Positions 42,871 through 53,360 are shown, counted from the first letter of the stretch. The stretch is 64,000 nt of DNA from Platycnemis pennipes (GCA_933228895.1 OW121857.1:3162001-3226000); one strand, 5' to 3'. Numbers and translations: made by a program. The notes: generated from the sequence alone by a model not told the origin.

Positions 42871-43388
42871 TGTAGTGATTGACACTAATGTAGACGGAGG
42901 GAGACTCGAGCGGTTGCGTCTCCCGTTTAGGGCATAGGGCACCAAAGAATAAAAATTCACGCGAAGTGATAACAGAGAGTTTAATGTTCTGAAAGATAGT
43001 GGATAATTTTACAAGTGACGGCGACGGGCAGAATCGTCCCGTGCGCTCGTCTCTGACAACCAACTTATAATCCCCCGATCCTAGAGAGGATCGGCATATT
43101 TATACCGTATTACGTCGTCCGGGCATTTGCAGGTCAACGCTTCCAAGCTCGGAGGGAGGGGGTATGTCCAAACGGCACGGAGAGTGTCGAGGGGACTCTA
43201 GCCTCTGGCGATAACGGCGGCGAGACAATTAGTAAATACCAAACCTCGCACTTAGGGAGATTATCTTGGGAAATATTTGGGTTCCCCCCCCCGTCTGGAC
43301 TAGGAATTGTCGACCACGGAATGTCCGGACGCCGTTAACCATTTATAAACTTTATTTCCGTACTCTTATACCGTACACTTTCATTACA
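42871..43388 (-). repeat. gypsy 5' LTR (518 bp)
   Basis: No difference from 36409-36926 was seen by eye. On the minus strand it starts TGTAATGAAAGTGTACGG and ends CAATCACTACA. A TATA-like TATAAATATG lies at about 43104-43095 on minus, next to a perfect 8-bp stem with 4-nt loop (CCGATCCT/AGGATCGG, 43075-43094). U3/R/U5 borders cannot be fixed by reading. Confidence 0.92.
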
Positions 43389-43392
43389 ATCG
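43389..43392. repeat. Target-site duplication ATCG (right)
   Basis: Matches 36405-36408. Confidence 0.85.
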
Positions 43393-43784
43393 TGTAAAGA
43401 TTTAAATTGACTAACATGGTTGCTCAGTTCCATTAAAGGAACTGCAAAAAATCACAATTACACGCTAAAATTAATTGGAAACTCATGGAGGGAAAAGTCT
43501 ACTAAATAGTCATACTGTACTTCATCACTGGAATAAAATGCCAATATGAAATCAGTCACATACCTTTCAGTTCTCCTCCTTTTCCTAAACCACGTTTTTC
43601 ACTTCTTGCCTTACTCTCAGGCTTCAGGTTAGCCAGGAATTCACCACGCTGCCTTCACTTTTGAACTTACGATTTACACAGTCAGGATCACGTGTACACA
43701 AATTACCAGCAATAACGGCCAATTCTGCGATACGTTAACCATTAACAATTCTTTCTCACCACGTAGCGCCACTAGAATACCTGC
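43393..43784. other. Interior of the split foldback element, right part
   Basis: Non-coding DNA between the gypsy insertion and the GCAGCGCTG right arm. No frame with motifs was seen. Confidence 0.35.
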
Positions 43785-43989
43785 AGCGCTGTGGCAGCGC
43801 GTTCGCAACTTGCGGCTGCAGCGCTTCAAACACGAGCTGTGAATGCGCATTAGATGCGTTTATCAACAATTCGCACTATGCGAGCGCTGCTGAGACGTTG
43901 CTGACGCGCTTCAGTTGACATGTGCTGCACTTGCAGAGCTGACATCCTTGTGAAGCGCTGCTGCAGCTATGTGTGTTTACTGGGTTAGT

Positions 43990-44970
43990 TACGGTTCGTT
44001 CACATTCCAATTCTCTTCATGTACGGTTAAATCTTCGCTTTGTTGACGGTTCGTATACGCTTCCCTCTACAATATTTTCGCCAGGCTACCTCCTTCCATA
44101 CCACTTTATGGCTTGTCAGGTCCTCGAGAGGAATTACTCGTTAGTGCTGAGGAGAATACTTACCTAATCATCAGAGGAACTCTTTACTCTAGATGACATA
44201 GTTCTACTCCTACTTTGTAAAAACATTCCTCGCTTCTGCATAACCTCTACCCAATCTAGCCCAACGTGTACCGACTGCTACAGACGCCTGACTCCGTGGG
44301 CGAAAGCATGGCATTGATTATATATGAAACATTCATAACTCTTTAATCAACCTTTCCACCCTTTCTACAATTTCCGCACCCTCTATATAATCCGCCATTC
44401 CGTATGCATTATTCTCAAACAAAACACTAGAGGATATAATTAACTAGGGGGTCGGATCCGTATTTAAAATATAACCTATATTAACTATGGGTATATTTTA
44501 GTATGACCCATAGTTAAAGATATACTTAATTACCATCGTGAGTAGACGAGGCAGTTGAGTTGAGACCGGCGAACCAATGTCAATGAAATATAGCTTGTTT
44601 TGACTCTCCATACTCACTGCTATACCCAGTTGGCTTCCCCGAAATGTTATCAGTACACAGACATTCTGGGTTTGCGTATTTTGGAACACCATTAGATGTG
44701 AGGAATATCATCCATCCCCATAAGAAAATCCGAAGTCCTGAAATGAGATTACGGTAGCAGTGTACGAATAACCAGCAAAATTGGATAAGGATCGTTCATG
44801 AAGGAAAAAAATTCCACCTTTCGGTCAATTCCGAATATGCTTAGTCGCAATTGTTTCGTCTAGATTGAATGACTATGAAAATCACCATCACAACCTATTG
44901 TAACGGAAGGAGAACCAAAGGCATACTCTTTCATGTAAAACAAATGGATAATGAGGAACAGGTAAATTTA
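43990..44970. other. Unassigned interval
   Basis: No gene recognised. A small region of alternating A/T words occurs around 44460-44530 (TAACTATGGGTATATTTTAG then ATGACCCATAGTTAAAG: ACTATGGGT/ACCCATAGT is an inverted repeat). Otherwise nothing. Confidence 0.35.
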
Positions 44971-45297
44971 GTTAGTTATTCAGGGGAGGCGATCGACAGC
45001 TAGGGTCATTTGCGCCATTTTTTAGGATAGGTGGATAATTGGGTAATGGTAGGAGTTTTCAGGAAACGGAAGAAGGGTGGAGAGAAACCCGGCGTCGGCA
45101 TTAGCCTACTCTTAACGACAGGCGCCATGGGGACCACGGCTTAACGTCCCATCCGACGGACGAGGTACTGAACCTGAAATGCCCTCAACTAGGCACTCAA
45201 CTCGGGACCGGTTTACCGCTGAAAAATCCACCGCTGCCGGGAATCGACCCCGGGCCCTCGGGATGAGAGGTCAGTACTCTAGCCACTACAGACCAAG
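44971..45297 (-). mobile_element. tRNA-derived SINE, family A, copy 2
   Basis: The same body as 15666-16007 (landmarks GGGGAGGCGATCGACAGCTA, GGTAATGGTAGGAGTTTTCA, GCATTAGCCTACTCTTAACG). The tRNA-like head is on the right (CCGGGAATCGACCCCGGGCC), where the B-box on minus has a G in place of A. The tail at the left is GTTAGTTATT. No clear target duplication was found. Confidence 0.75.
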
Positions 45298-45564
45298 TCC
45301 TCAACTTTTGCTCTCCCTTTCGCAAGTGTGTTGGTGTTCCCCGAGCACGTGGGAAAGTACTAAAATCACAGCATTTCAAGAATAATGAATATTTAGGTAT
45401 ATTAAGGTCGCTGAAGACAGAACCGAAAACTTTGGTGTACTCAATGGATAACAAAGAAATGAAATAATTCTTCTCGACCACAAAACATGTTATACAGCGA
45501 TCAATTTCCAGCGGTTCCACCATGCAAAACCTGAAGACTTCCTTTATTCAATTTTGTTGTTTGG

Positions 45565-46250
45565 TCTTTCTAGGGGCTGAGCTTAAATCCACCAAGTGCC
45601 ATGGTGGATCGACCTCTAGATATAGAGGTTATCTGCGAGATAAGCGATTTTACTCGTCGAATAAGCAGTCGTGGACGAAAAGCGGCGGCACTCCGAGGTG
45701 GTATTGGTCTATCTCTGGGTAAGGTAGGCCTGTAAATTATACAGATACCTGTGAAGATACCGTGACTTGGCGACGGGAGGCCGACAACAATTACGTTTCT
45801 CATCACCCGGAGGAGAGGGCAGCAGCACTCCTTCACATGAGTGAAGGTGGAGACCACAGTGGTCGTTACAGCGACACTCATTTCACTACAGGCGTGGTAA
45901 CATTTACTTTAAATGGTGTAGCACTGCGATGTGGAAGCCAAGGGGAAACCACCACATTATTATACAGAGGAGTCGCAGCTACTCCACTCTTTCCTTTATT
46001 ATCAAGATGTAATGGCACCTTCTCGAGTAAAATATTTCGGATTTAAAATAGTCCCCCATTCGGATCTCCGGGTGGGGACTACCCGAGAGAGTACATCAGT
46101 CAAGTGTGATAAACATTTTAGGGTAGGAACGTGGAACGTGCGATATCTTCGGACCAGCGGGAGATTGGAGAACCTTAAGGTGGAAATGCGAAGAATGGAC
46201 CTCGATGTATTAGGAATCAGTGAAATGAGATGGCCCGATGAAGGAGGCTT
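45565..46250 (+). pseudogene. RTE-like LINE 5' leader and endonuclease start
   Basis: The leader is homologous to the minus-strand copy at 7860-8425. The endonuclease (EEP family) begins at about 46125: VGTWNVRYLRTSG, RLENLKVEMRRMDLDVLGIS, EMRWPDEGG. The protein would nick target DNA. It is interrupted at 46250 by the foldback terminus. Upstream leader frames are open for about 100 codons in several frames but show no protein motif. Confidence 0.75.
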
Positions 46251-46521
46251 CCCTGGGGATTGTACGAGTTGAAACGAGTTAGAGTGAACTAGCATGGTTT
46301 TACAAGGTTTCAAATCGGTTTAACTCGTTCTTTCAACTCGTTTCAAGTCGGTTATGGCCGCTTTTTGCTTGCTTTACCTCGTGCGTTGACTTCGTATAAC
46401 CTCGATTGATGTCGTATCAACCAGTAGCTGTCGTTTCTGGGCAGCTTGATCCTTCTCGAGTCATCTCGTCTTATGTAGAGAGGAAGTGGTTGTTTCATCT
46501 CGTAATGCATGGTTTCAGTTG

Positions 46522-46920
46522 GTAACACGCTACCTCGTTTCACGTTGTATTAACTCGTTTCAACTGTGCAAGAATCAACTCGTCTTACCTAGCAATAACC
46601 CGTTTTATCTAGAACAGACAACCTCGATTCATCTCGCATTACCTAGTTTGACGTGTACGAAAAGCAACTCGTTCGATCTAGCTTTAACCTGTTTCAACTG
46701 GTTTCAGCTAGTAACGCGCTACCTCGTTTCACATTGTATTAACTCGTTTCAACTGTGCAAGAATCAACTCGTCTTACCTAGCATTATCCCGTTTTATGTA
46801 GAACAGACTACCTTGATTCAAATCGTATTACCTCGTTTAACCTGTACGAGAAGCAACTTGTTTAAACTCGCACTATCCTATTTCACCTAGTAACACGCTA
46901 CCTCGTTTCACATTGCATTA
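46522..46920. repeat. About 180-189-bp tandem repeat in the left arm of the foldback
   Basis: GTAAC(A/G)CGCTACCTCGTTTC recurs at 46522, 46711 and 46890. Within each unit the 10-12-bp word AACTCGTTTCA and its variants (ACCTCGTTT, CATCTCG) repeat. Confidence 0.75.
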
Positions 46921-46959
46921 CCTTTTTCGCACGAAATCATTGTTTCAACTGGACCCCCA

Positions 46960-49330
46960 GACCCCGCGTCGCATCAAGCCCTCTGGTTTGAACCTGGTTC
47001 CTCATTGACGTCGCTTCACAGTATATCTACCATCTTGATAACAAAGAGTTGCAACTGGAACCCCATACCTAATTTCACACGGTATCAACTCCTTAGAACC
47101 AGAATCCGTCACCTCCTTACATCACTTCACTTCCTACCCCCTGAACACAGCAATAAACACAACTGGAATACATTATTCAGCCGTACATTTCATTGACTAA
47201 CCTGTACAGATACAAGATTAATTATCCCCAATGTCACAACCACTTCCAACAGCATTCATCGAAAATTACTTCTATTCCACTCATTTTGAGATACTAATTT
47301 GAACCAAAATTATCCCTTATTCAAAGATGTATCTAATATTATTTACAACGAATTGCCTCAACATTGATCACCGAGTTGCACCTAAAGCACCAGTAAAACA
47401 AAATTTCACTGATCATAATATCATGCACTTAAATACCCTTGGGGAATGAACACTACGTGCTTCATGAGAGATCACCAAAAACCAAGCACTTCATTGTATA
47501 AAAGCAATACAGGATGCGCATAAGGAATAAGTTACCACAATGATACACCTACATCAACAAATGTGGATTTGAAAATACGAAATAGGCAAGAGGAGATTAA
47601 GAAACAAATCAACAAATTTACAAAAGAAGTATTAGGCATCTTTATTAAACTTTTTTTCCAGTTCAAGTCTTGAATTGTTGAGCATATATATGCCCTCACA
47701 CTTTTAGCTTCTCGCCCCGGCAAAACCTCGTCGGTCCCTCTTCTTTTAAGATAATCCACATAGCAATCTGTAAAGATAAATTCATAACTTACTCTGGTAT
47801 CCCATGCAGCATTTCCGCTGGTAGAAAACAACATAATACTTGGATTACCACACAAAGAATTAATCCAATAATTTCTTAAATACCAATAGAGTATGACAAA
47901 GCGTACATATTTAAATGTGCCTCGAAATATAATTATTAGTGTACTTAAATGTAATTCCTACTAATTTCAGGATATTCAAAATAGAACAGCTTACCTGTCG
48001 TGCATAAAATACAAAAAATACAATGGCAGGCCGGAGATAACTGAAATAGCGAAATCCATTGGATAAATTGGACGATTTGTTTACAAAATACTGTGACATG
48101 AATTCCCCTTCGAAACTGGACATTTGAAAAGTGTTCTGTACCTATCCACATTAAAGTAAGCAGGAATAACTTATGACTACGACAGCTCTTAGTTCAGCTG
48201 AAACTTACCTCCTAGAAGAATTTCAAATCACAATATCCATCCGTTCCTTTTGCTTCATCGTGGGATTCCTCGCAATATAATCCAAGAACGTAGGCGAAAA
48301 CTTCATACAGTTTACGAACTAAATTGTCCACTCGATGGCGTACAAATTTTAAATATCTCCAACGTAGCCGCAGCACACAATCCTCATATTAATTAGTCTT
48401 ATAACGCAGATAAGATAAATTTCCTCAACATGCAGTAGCACACAAAAACTTCACGATTTTATACACAACGAAAAGTATACGCTTCGGTGAGCGAATTTCA
48501 CTTTACAGGAGGCCATAGGTAAACACAATTATCAAAGATGGACGTTTCATCACTAGTTCCTGAGTCAAGTTATGAATCTTAATTCAAAATAGAGTTGTTG
48601 GATATTCAATAATTCTTATTTTCTATCGATACATTCTCATTTGAAAAATACATATATGTTTATTTTTTCTTTTACTTCCATATTTTTATTGTCACACTAT
48701 TAAATGAAGGAGTTTCAGTTGCGTTTATAATAATGGGAGAGCTCATTTTTTGTAAACATCCGGTTTCATGTTGTTGTTGAAAACCTTCCAAGTAAATAAA
48801 CAAACTATAGAGACTGTAGAGACTACATACTAAAAATAGTAATTTATTTAAACCAATAATACAATATGTAATAGCAGTATGGCCATATTTAATTTTCTTT
48901 ATGTATTTACAGGAGTAAATTCAAATTTCTACGAGCTATTACAACATATGTTGTAATTGCTCATAGAAATTATACCATAATTATTACCAGAACATTGCAT
49001 GTATGTTAAGACCGGGATATTCATTAACAATTTTTGTCAAGAATATTTCGCATCAGTGCGATTGGTTTCGGATTGGATTGATTCAGATTGGCGATTATAG
49101 TGGCGATATGAACTATTATGACCGTTCATATAGCTATTATATATAATTGATATATTAACACGACTTACAAACGTCATAAATTAAAATACTGGATATTAAA
49201 AATGAATTAATTAGCTACCTATATAGAAAGCAAATATTTAATTTATGTCAAAATATTACGACGTGAACCCGGTGATATAGGTATCTTTTAGTCATTTTGT
49301 CTATTTATGTTATGACATTTGTATCTATAA
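46960..49330. other. AT-rich interior of the foldback element
   Basis: No recognised protein. On minus a 107-codon frame (47532-47855) and a roughly 56-codon stop-free stretch (about 48390-48220: LRWRYLKFVRHRVDNLVRKL, then YEVFAYVLGLYCEESHDEAK) are protein-like in composition. They have splice-like signals nearby (AG|GTAAGT near 48207, CAG|GTAAGC near 48000, TTTATCTTTACAG near 47771). They could be captured exons or chance. Confidence 0.3.
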
Positions 49331-49359
49331 TGGAACTACGAGGCTTAGTATACTACGTA

Positions 49360-50170
49360 AAACTGCTTGATACGAGATCCACCTCAAACGAGGTGAATCA
49401 GGATAAAACGAGAAGCCTTGGATACGAGGTAAAACCACTTCATACGGAATCCACGACGAACGAGGTGAATCAGGTTAAAACGAGAAGCGTTGGATGCGAG
49501 GTAAAACCACTTGATACGAGATCCACAACCAACGAGGTGAAATCAAGTTAAAACGAGAAACTTTGGATACGAGGTAAAACCACTTCATACGGAATCCACG
49601 ACGAACGAGGTGAATCGGGTTAAAACCAGAAACTTTGGATACGAGGTAAAACCACTTCATACGGAATCCACGACGAACGAGGTGAATCAGGTTTAAACGA
49701 GGAGCGTAGGATACGAGGTAAAACCACTTGATACGAGATGCACAACCAACGAGGTGAAATCAAGTTAAAACGATAATCTTTGGATACGAGGTAAAACCAT
49801 GCTTCCACGACGAACGAGGTGAATCAGGTTAAAACGAGAAGCGTTGGATACGAGGTAAAACCACTTGATACGACATCTACCTCGAACGAGGTGAATCAGG
49901 TTAAAACGAGAAGCTTTGGATACGAGGTAAAACACCTTGATGCGACATCCACCTCGAACGAGGTGAACCGAGTTTAGACAAGTTACCTCGTCTGCAATTT
50001 GAAACCACTTGATACGACATCCATCTCTATCGAGGTGAACCGAGTTTAGACAAGTTACCTCGTCTGCATATTGAAACCACTTGATACGACATCCACCTTG
50101 AACGAGGTGAACCGAGTTTAGACAAGGTCCCTCGTCTGCAATTTGAAACCACTTAATACAAATTCCACAT
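49360..50170. repeat. 72-bp tandem repeat array in the right arm of the foldback
   Basis: AACGAGGTGAATCAGG starts at 49387, 49459, 49531 and 49604 (period 72-73), continuing less regularly to about 50110, roughly ten units in all. Each unit holds ACGAGGTAAAACCACTT and TTAAAACGAGAAGC. Because 72 is a multiple of 3, long frames with a 24-residue repeat open on both strands. I regard these as by-products. Confidence 0.75.
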
Positions 50171-50437
50171 TGAACGAGTTGAAACTAGGTATTTCGATTT
50201 TTCGCCGGGACTGCTTGCCTTGCGTGTTGTATGTGTTTGCGGGGCCTGAGAGTTGAAACCATCTCAAACGAGGTGACAACTCGTACCTACGAGTAAGTCC
50301 GAGTTCAAATTTAACTGGATTTACCTCGTTTTAACTCGGTTTTTTCCCCAGGGTTCTGGAGTGGAAGTTACAGAGTTAATCATACCGGATCACTGAATGG
50401 TAACGCTGAAGTAGGCATAATGCTAAGGAAGAGTTCA

Positions 50438-50612
50438 GGGTCCTTATTCTCTTTCTGAAACTCTCGTTGTATCCAAGGGATACCATAGGTTTTTCGGGAC
50501 TCACGTTAACTTTTTGTAAACATTCTAAATGAAAGGAAATCAATGAAACGCAACCTCGGTTTCGTTGCTGGGGAGATAACCGAGGTTGCGTTTCAAACGA
50601 GAATACGGGCCC
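50438..50612. mobile_element. Palindromic MITE, 175 bp
   Basis: The ends GGGTCCTTATTCTC (50438) and GAGAATACGGGCCC (to 50612) are inverted. Inside, GAAACGCAACCTCGGTT pairs with AACCGAGGTTGCGTTTC (50548-50595), giving a 17-bp perfect stem. It interrupts the LINE endonuclease between AEVGIMLRKS and the block at 50620. Confidence 0.65.
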
Positions 50613-52286
50613 AGGACTGCGTGTGAAGCGCTTACTACAGTACAATGAGAGGATTGTAATGGTGAAGATTGAGTCCAAGCCTACAGATACCATTGTAGTA
50701 CAAGTGTACATCCCTACGTGGGAGGACGAAGATGAAGAAGAGGAAGACGTCTATGAGGATATCACGGAAATAATAAGGCATATAAAAGGAGAAGAAAACA
50801 TTATTAATTTAAGAGATTGGAACGCTGTCATCTTCTAAGGTAAAGACAGAAGAATAATAGGAAAATATGGCTTGGGAAATCGAAATGAGAGATGAAGACG
50901 AATTGAATTCTGCACTCAAGTTGGTGGTGTCAAACACATTGATTAAAAACAACCTACGGAGAAGATATACCTGGAAAATGCCCAGAGACTGAAGAAGGTT
51001 TCAAATTGACTACGTTTCAGTGAAGGTGAAGTTCACCAACCAGGTGAAGATCTTGCTTAAGATAATCGGATGCAGATATCGACAGTGACCATAACTTAGT
51101 AATGGTGAAATGCCACTAAAAACTCAAGAAAATGAAGAAATCAATGAAGAACGTATGGTAAGTAGAGAAACTAAAGGAACCTCAACAACGGCTGGCCTTT
51201 CAGAAGGCAGTGGAAACCAAAATAAAAGAGGATTTGACGGTGAAATCAGTGGAAAAGAGATAAAATATTAAAATGGGGCTACATGAAGCTGCAAATGAAG
51301 TGTTGGGGTGAAGAAAAGTTGTCAGGAAGAAGCAATGGATTACAGAAAAAGTCTTAGGATTTATTGAAGAGTGAAGAAATCATAAAAATGTGGAAATTGA
51401 AGAAGGCCAACTTCCTTATAAAAGAATCTGGAATGAAATAAACCGTAAAGCGAGAAAAGCAAGGGAAATGTGGATGAAGGGTCTATGAGAAGATGCACAA
51501 AGCAACCTCGAAAATGGAAATGTGGAAGTTGCCTACAGGATGGTGCGAAATCAATTCAAGGAACGGGCTGCAAGATGTACCTAACAGCATCAGGGATAAG
51601 AATGAAGAACTCTTAACTGAACATGAGGACAAAGTGAAGAGATGGAAGGAATACTTGGATGAGCTGTACAATGAAAGCTTAAAGCGGAGAAGCTAAGAGA
51701 CCTTAGAGAATCTTAGAGCGGAAATAATTGAAGAAAAAAATAAAGTCGATAAGGATGATTTGGGAGCCCCAATCTTAAGATAGAATTTGACGCCACTGTA
51801 TGGGATCTGAAGATAAATAAGACTCCGGGAATAGATGATATTCCTGCCGAACTAATAAAACACGCTGGAGAGAAGACATTTACTCAGCTGTACAAAACCA
51901 TGTGCGACACGTACTCAACAAGAGTGATACCCACAGACTTTGGGAAGAATATCATCATCCCTTTTACCAAAAAGAAGACGGCTGAGAACTGTGAACATTT
52001 TAGGACCATAAGCCTGACAACACATGCCTCGAAGATATTGACGAGAATCATCCAGAGAAGAATAGTAAGAAAATCTGAAGAGTTCCTGGATGTGGACCAA
52101 TTCTGGTTCAGAAGAAACAAGGGCACAAGAGAAGCGATTTTGGCCCTTAGGCTACTTATAGAGAAGAGAATAGAGAAGAATCTACCGACGTTTGTTATAT
52201 TTGTAGATATGGAGAAGGCATTTGACAACGTGGATTGGAATATGATGGTAAAAATTCTGAAAGAACTTCGCAGAAGCAAGTTGTAA
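50613..52286 (+). pseudogene. RTE-like LINE endonuclease C-terminus and RT N-terminal half
   Basis: The frame 50623-50838 reads NERIVMVKIESKP, TIVVQVYIPTWED, EENIINLRDWNAVIF (the endonuclease, whose active-site GDFNA-type block is altered). After several breaks the RT follows: KVKRWKEYLDELYN (51640), NKTPGIDDIPAELIKHAGEK (51820), IIIPFTKKKTAENCEHFRTI (51950), FRRNKGTREAILALRLLIEK (52105) and FVDMEKAFDNVDWNMM (52205, motif A with its aspartate). The catalytic motif C and the following region are deleted; the 3' tail resumes at about 52310. Stops near 51660, 51690 and 51780 confirm it is dead. Confidence 0.75.
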
Positions 52287-52430
52287 AGGATGTAAAAGAA
52301 AAAAATACGTCGATATGAAGAGGTCGGTCGATAAAAGAATCGAGTGGAGGGCTGAGTCAAACCAATCATAGGATTGCTGACCATTGATGATGTATGTTTG
52401 GTCTTTGGACGCGATAAACAATTATTCTAA

Positions 52431-53360
52431 CAAATACCGTGGCAAATCGCACGCAGTTAACATGACACCAAATTCCATTACGAATAAACTTCCCGGAATG
52501 AAAGCAGTCAATCCAAACTCAGGAATTGCCCAATAAGTGCGCACGCGTTCAGATATCGATCGAGTAAATTCAACATCATGAGAAAAATCTGCAGTAGATG
52601 AAATGAACTAATGAGATCAGTGAAAGAACGATCTGCTAAACTGACAATAATCGCACTGCACGATGCAATACCAATTCCAACTTTCCGTCCAATTCAAAAC
52701 ATCGCCGCGATTGTTTCATCACGACTGACTAAAAATGCAATTACCTATCTCTCACTATCCTAAGGAGAGAAGAACTGGAGCGACCATGTTATTTCGCGGT
52801 GAACTATTGATATCCAAGAACACACCAGCAAAACATTTCCTGTATACCGCGATTTAAACCACTACAACCCCAACCGAACATGAACATTCCCAAGTTCACT
52901 TTCTTTAATGAATATGAACAACTCTAAAGGCATTGTAGGTTTTCATAGCGTCAAATGTACCTCCCATACTGTCAAATAGTTTCAAATCGGCTCGCCAATA
53001 GACAAAGGATACTCACGGACTCGACTACGAAAGCAGTCCCCAATTCTCGGCCTCCCTCGCGCAGCACACTTCTGGCGACACTGTTCTCGCTTCTAAACGG
53101 CCTCGCCAACTTACTTCCATCAAACAGTGTCAACAGCTGATCGGCGTTTACCTGAATCATCAAAAGGCAAATAAAATATTAGCCTAAAGAAAAAAAATCA
53201 TTTCGATGATTTTTCCCCTTCTATGATTCGTGAATAACGCCACTCAAATATCCAGGAGAAAGCAATATTATTTTCTATTCACAATTTTAATGTTCACGGC
53301 ATAATTCAACGATGAGTATTTTTCACGACCGCACTTAGCTCACTCACTACCATGAGTGCG
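52431..53360. other. Unassigned interval
   Basis: No gene recognised. A short CpG-richer patch at 53020-53130 has open frames on both strands without motifs. Confidence 0.3.

Larger units (their letters stand above)
36409..43388 (-). mobile_element. Ty3/gypsy LTR retroelement with env, 6.98 kb, internally deleted
   Basis: Two 518-bp LTRs (TG…CA ends) read identically and flank a single gag-pol frame and an env frame, all on the minus strand. The order is 5' LTR (42871-43388), primer site, splice donor, gag-pol, splice acceptor, env, polypurine tract, 3' LTR (36409-36926). The 4-bp ATCG duplication shows an ordinary integrase-mediated insertion. Identical LTRs mean a very recent event on the evolutionary scale. 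Nevertheless the RT active-site region is absent, so this copy would need RT supplied by a relative. It is inserted in the GCAGCGCTG foldback element. Gag with CCHC knuckles plus an F-type Env marks it as an endogenous-retrovirus-like insect gypsy element. The exact lineage is not resolved here. Confidence 0.92.
35751..43984. mobile_element. Foldback element of GCAGCGCTG words, split by the gypsy insertion
   Basis: The left end CCCAGTAAACAAAATGCAGC (35751) and the right end GCTATGTGTGTTTACTGGG (to 43984) are inverted. Both arms (35765-35990 and 43785-43970) are built of GCAGCGCTG-like words in both orientations. Without the gypsy element and its duplication it is about 1.25 kb. TT borders both outer ends (35749-35750 and 43985-43986), the same dinucleotide seen at the 46251-50353 foldback. 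No transposase; superfamily unknown. Confidence 0.6.
46251..50353. mobile_element. 4.1-kb foldback-like element, CCCTGGGGA ends, TT duplication
   Basis: The exact borders are readable because the element interrupts a LINE endonuclease frame. The left end is CCCTGGGGATTGTACGAG (46251), and the right end, reverse complement, is CCCTGGGGAAAAAACCGAG (50353). Host text …GGAGGCTT | TTCTGGAGTGG… shows a 2-bp TT duplication. Left arm about 46255-46960 and right arm about 49330-50345 are both made of TCGTTT/AACGAG-type words, in opposite overall orientation. The middle (46960-49330) is AT-rich with no recognised transposase. The superfamily is not known to me: 2-bp TT with CCCTGG ends is unusual. Confidence 0.8.
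45565..52430 (+). mobile_element. RTE-like LINE split by a foldback element and a MITE
   Basis: Three pieces on the plus strand are one LINE: 45565-46250 (5' leader and start of endonuclease), 50354-50437 (endonuclease continues) and 50613-52430 (rest of endonuclease, RT and 3' end). Joining 46250 to 50354 across the foldback restores a continuous endonuclease frame around the EGGF/WSG block, which shows the order of events: LINE first, foldback later. Inside the last piece about half the RT is missing. The frame stops at 52286 and is followed almost directly by the C-terminal tail (RIEWRAESNQS, 52330-52370). Confidence 0.8.

Noticed and set aside
45762..46046. 94-codon plus frame in the LINE leader
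   Set aside because: Lies in the 5' leader shared with 7860-8425, where a similar frame is open in the same leader, but no protein family is recognisable. It could be a small leader ORF, but support is too thin.
49297..49808. Frames with 24-residue repeats
   Set aside because: Direct consequence of the 72-bp tandem array; open on both strands, no start context or family.
49360..50170. CRISPR-like array
   Set aside because: No constant spacer/repeat alternation. It is an ordinary imperfect 72-bp satellite-like array in a eukaryotic transposon.
50851..51300. Apparent intact endonuclease
   Set aside because: Frame breaks and loss of the usual active-site block make it a pseudogene rather than a gene.
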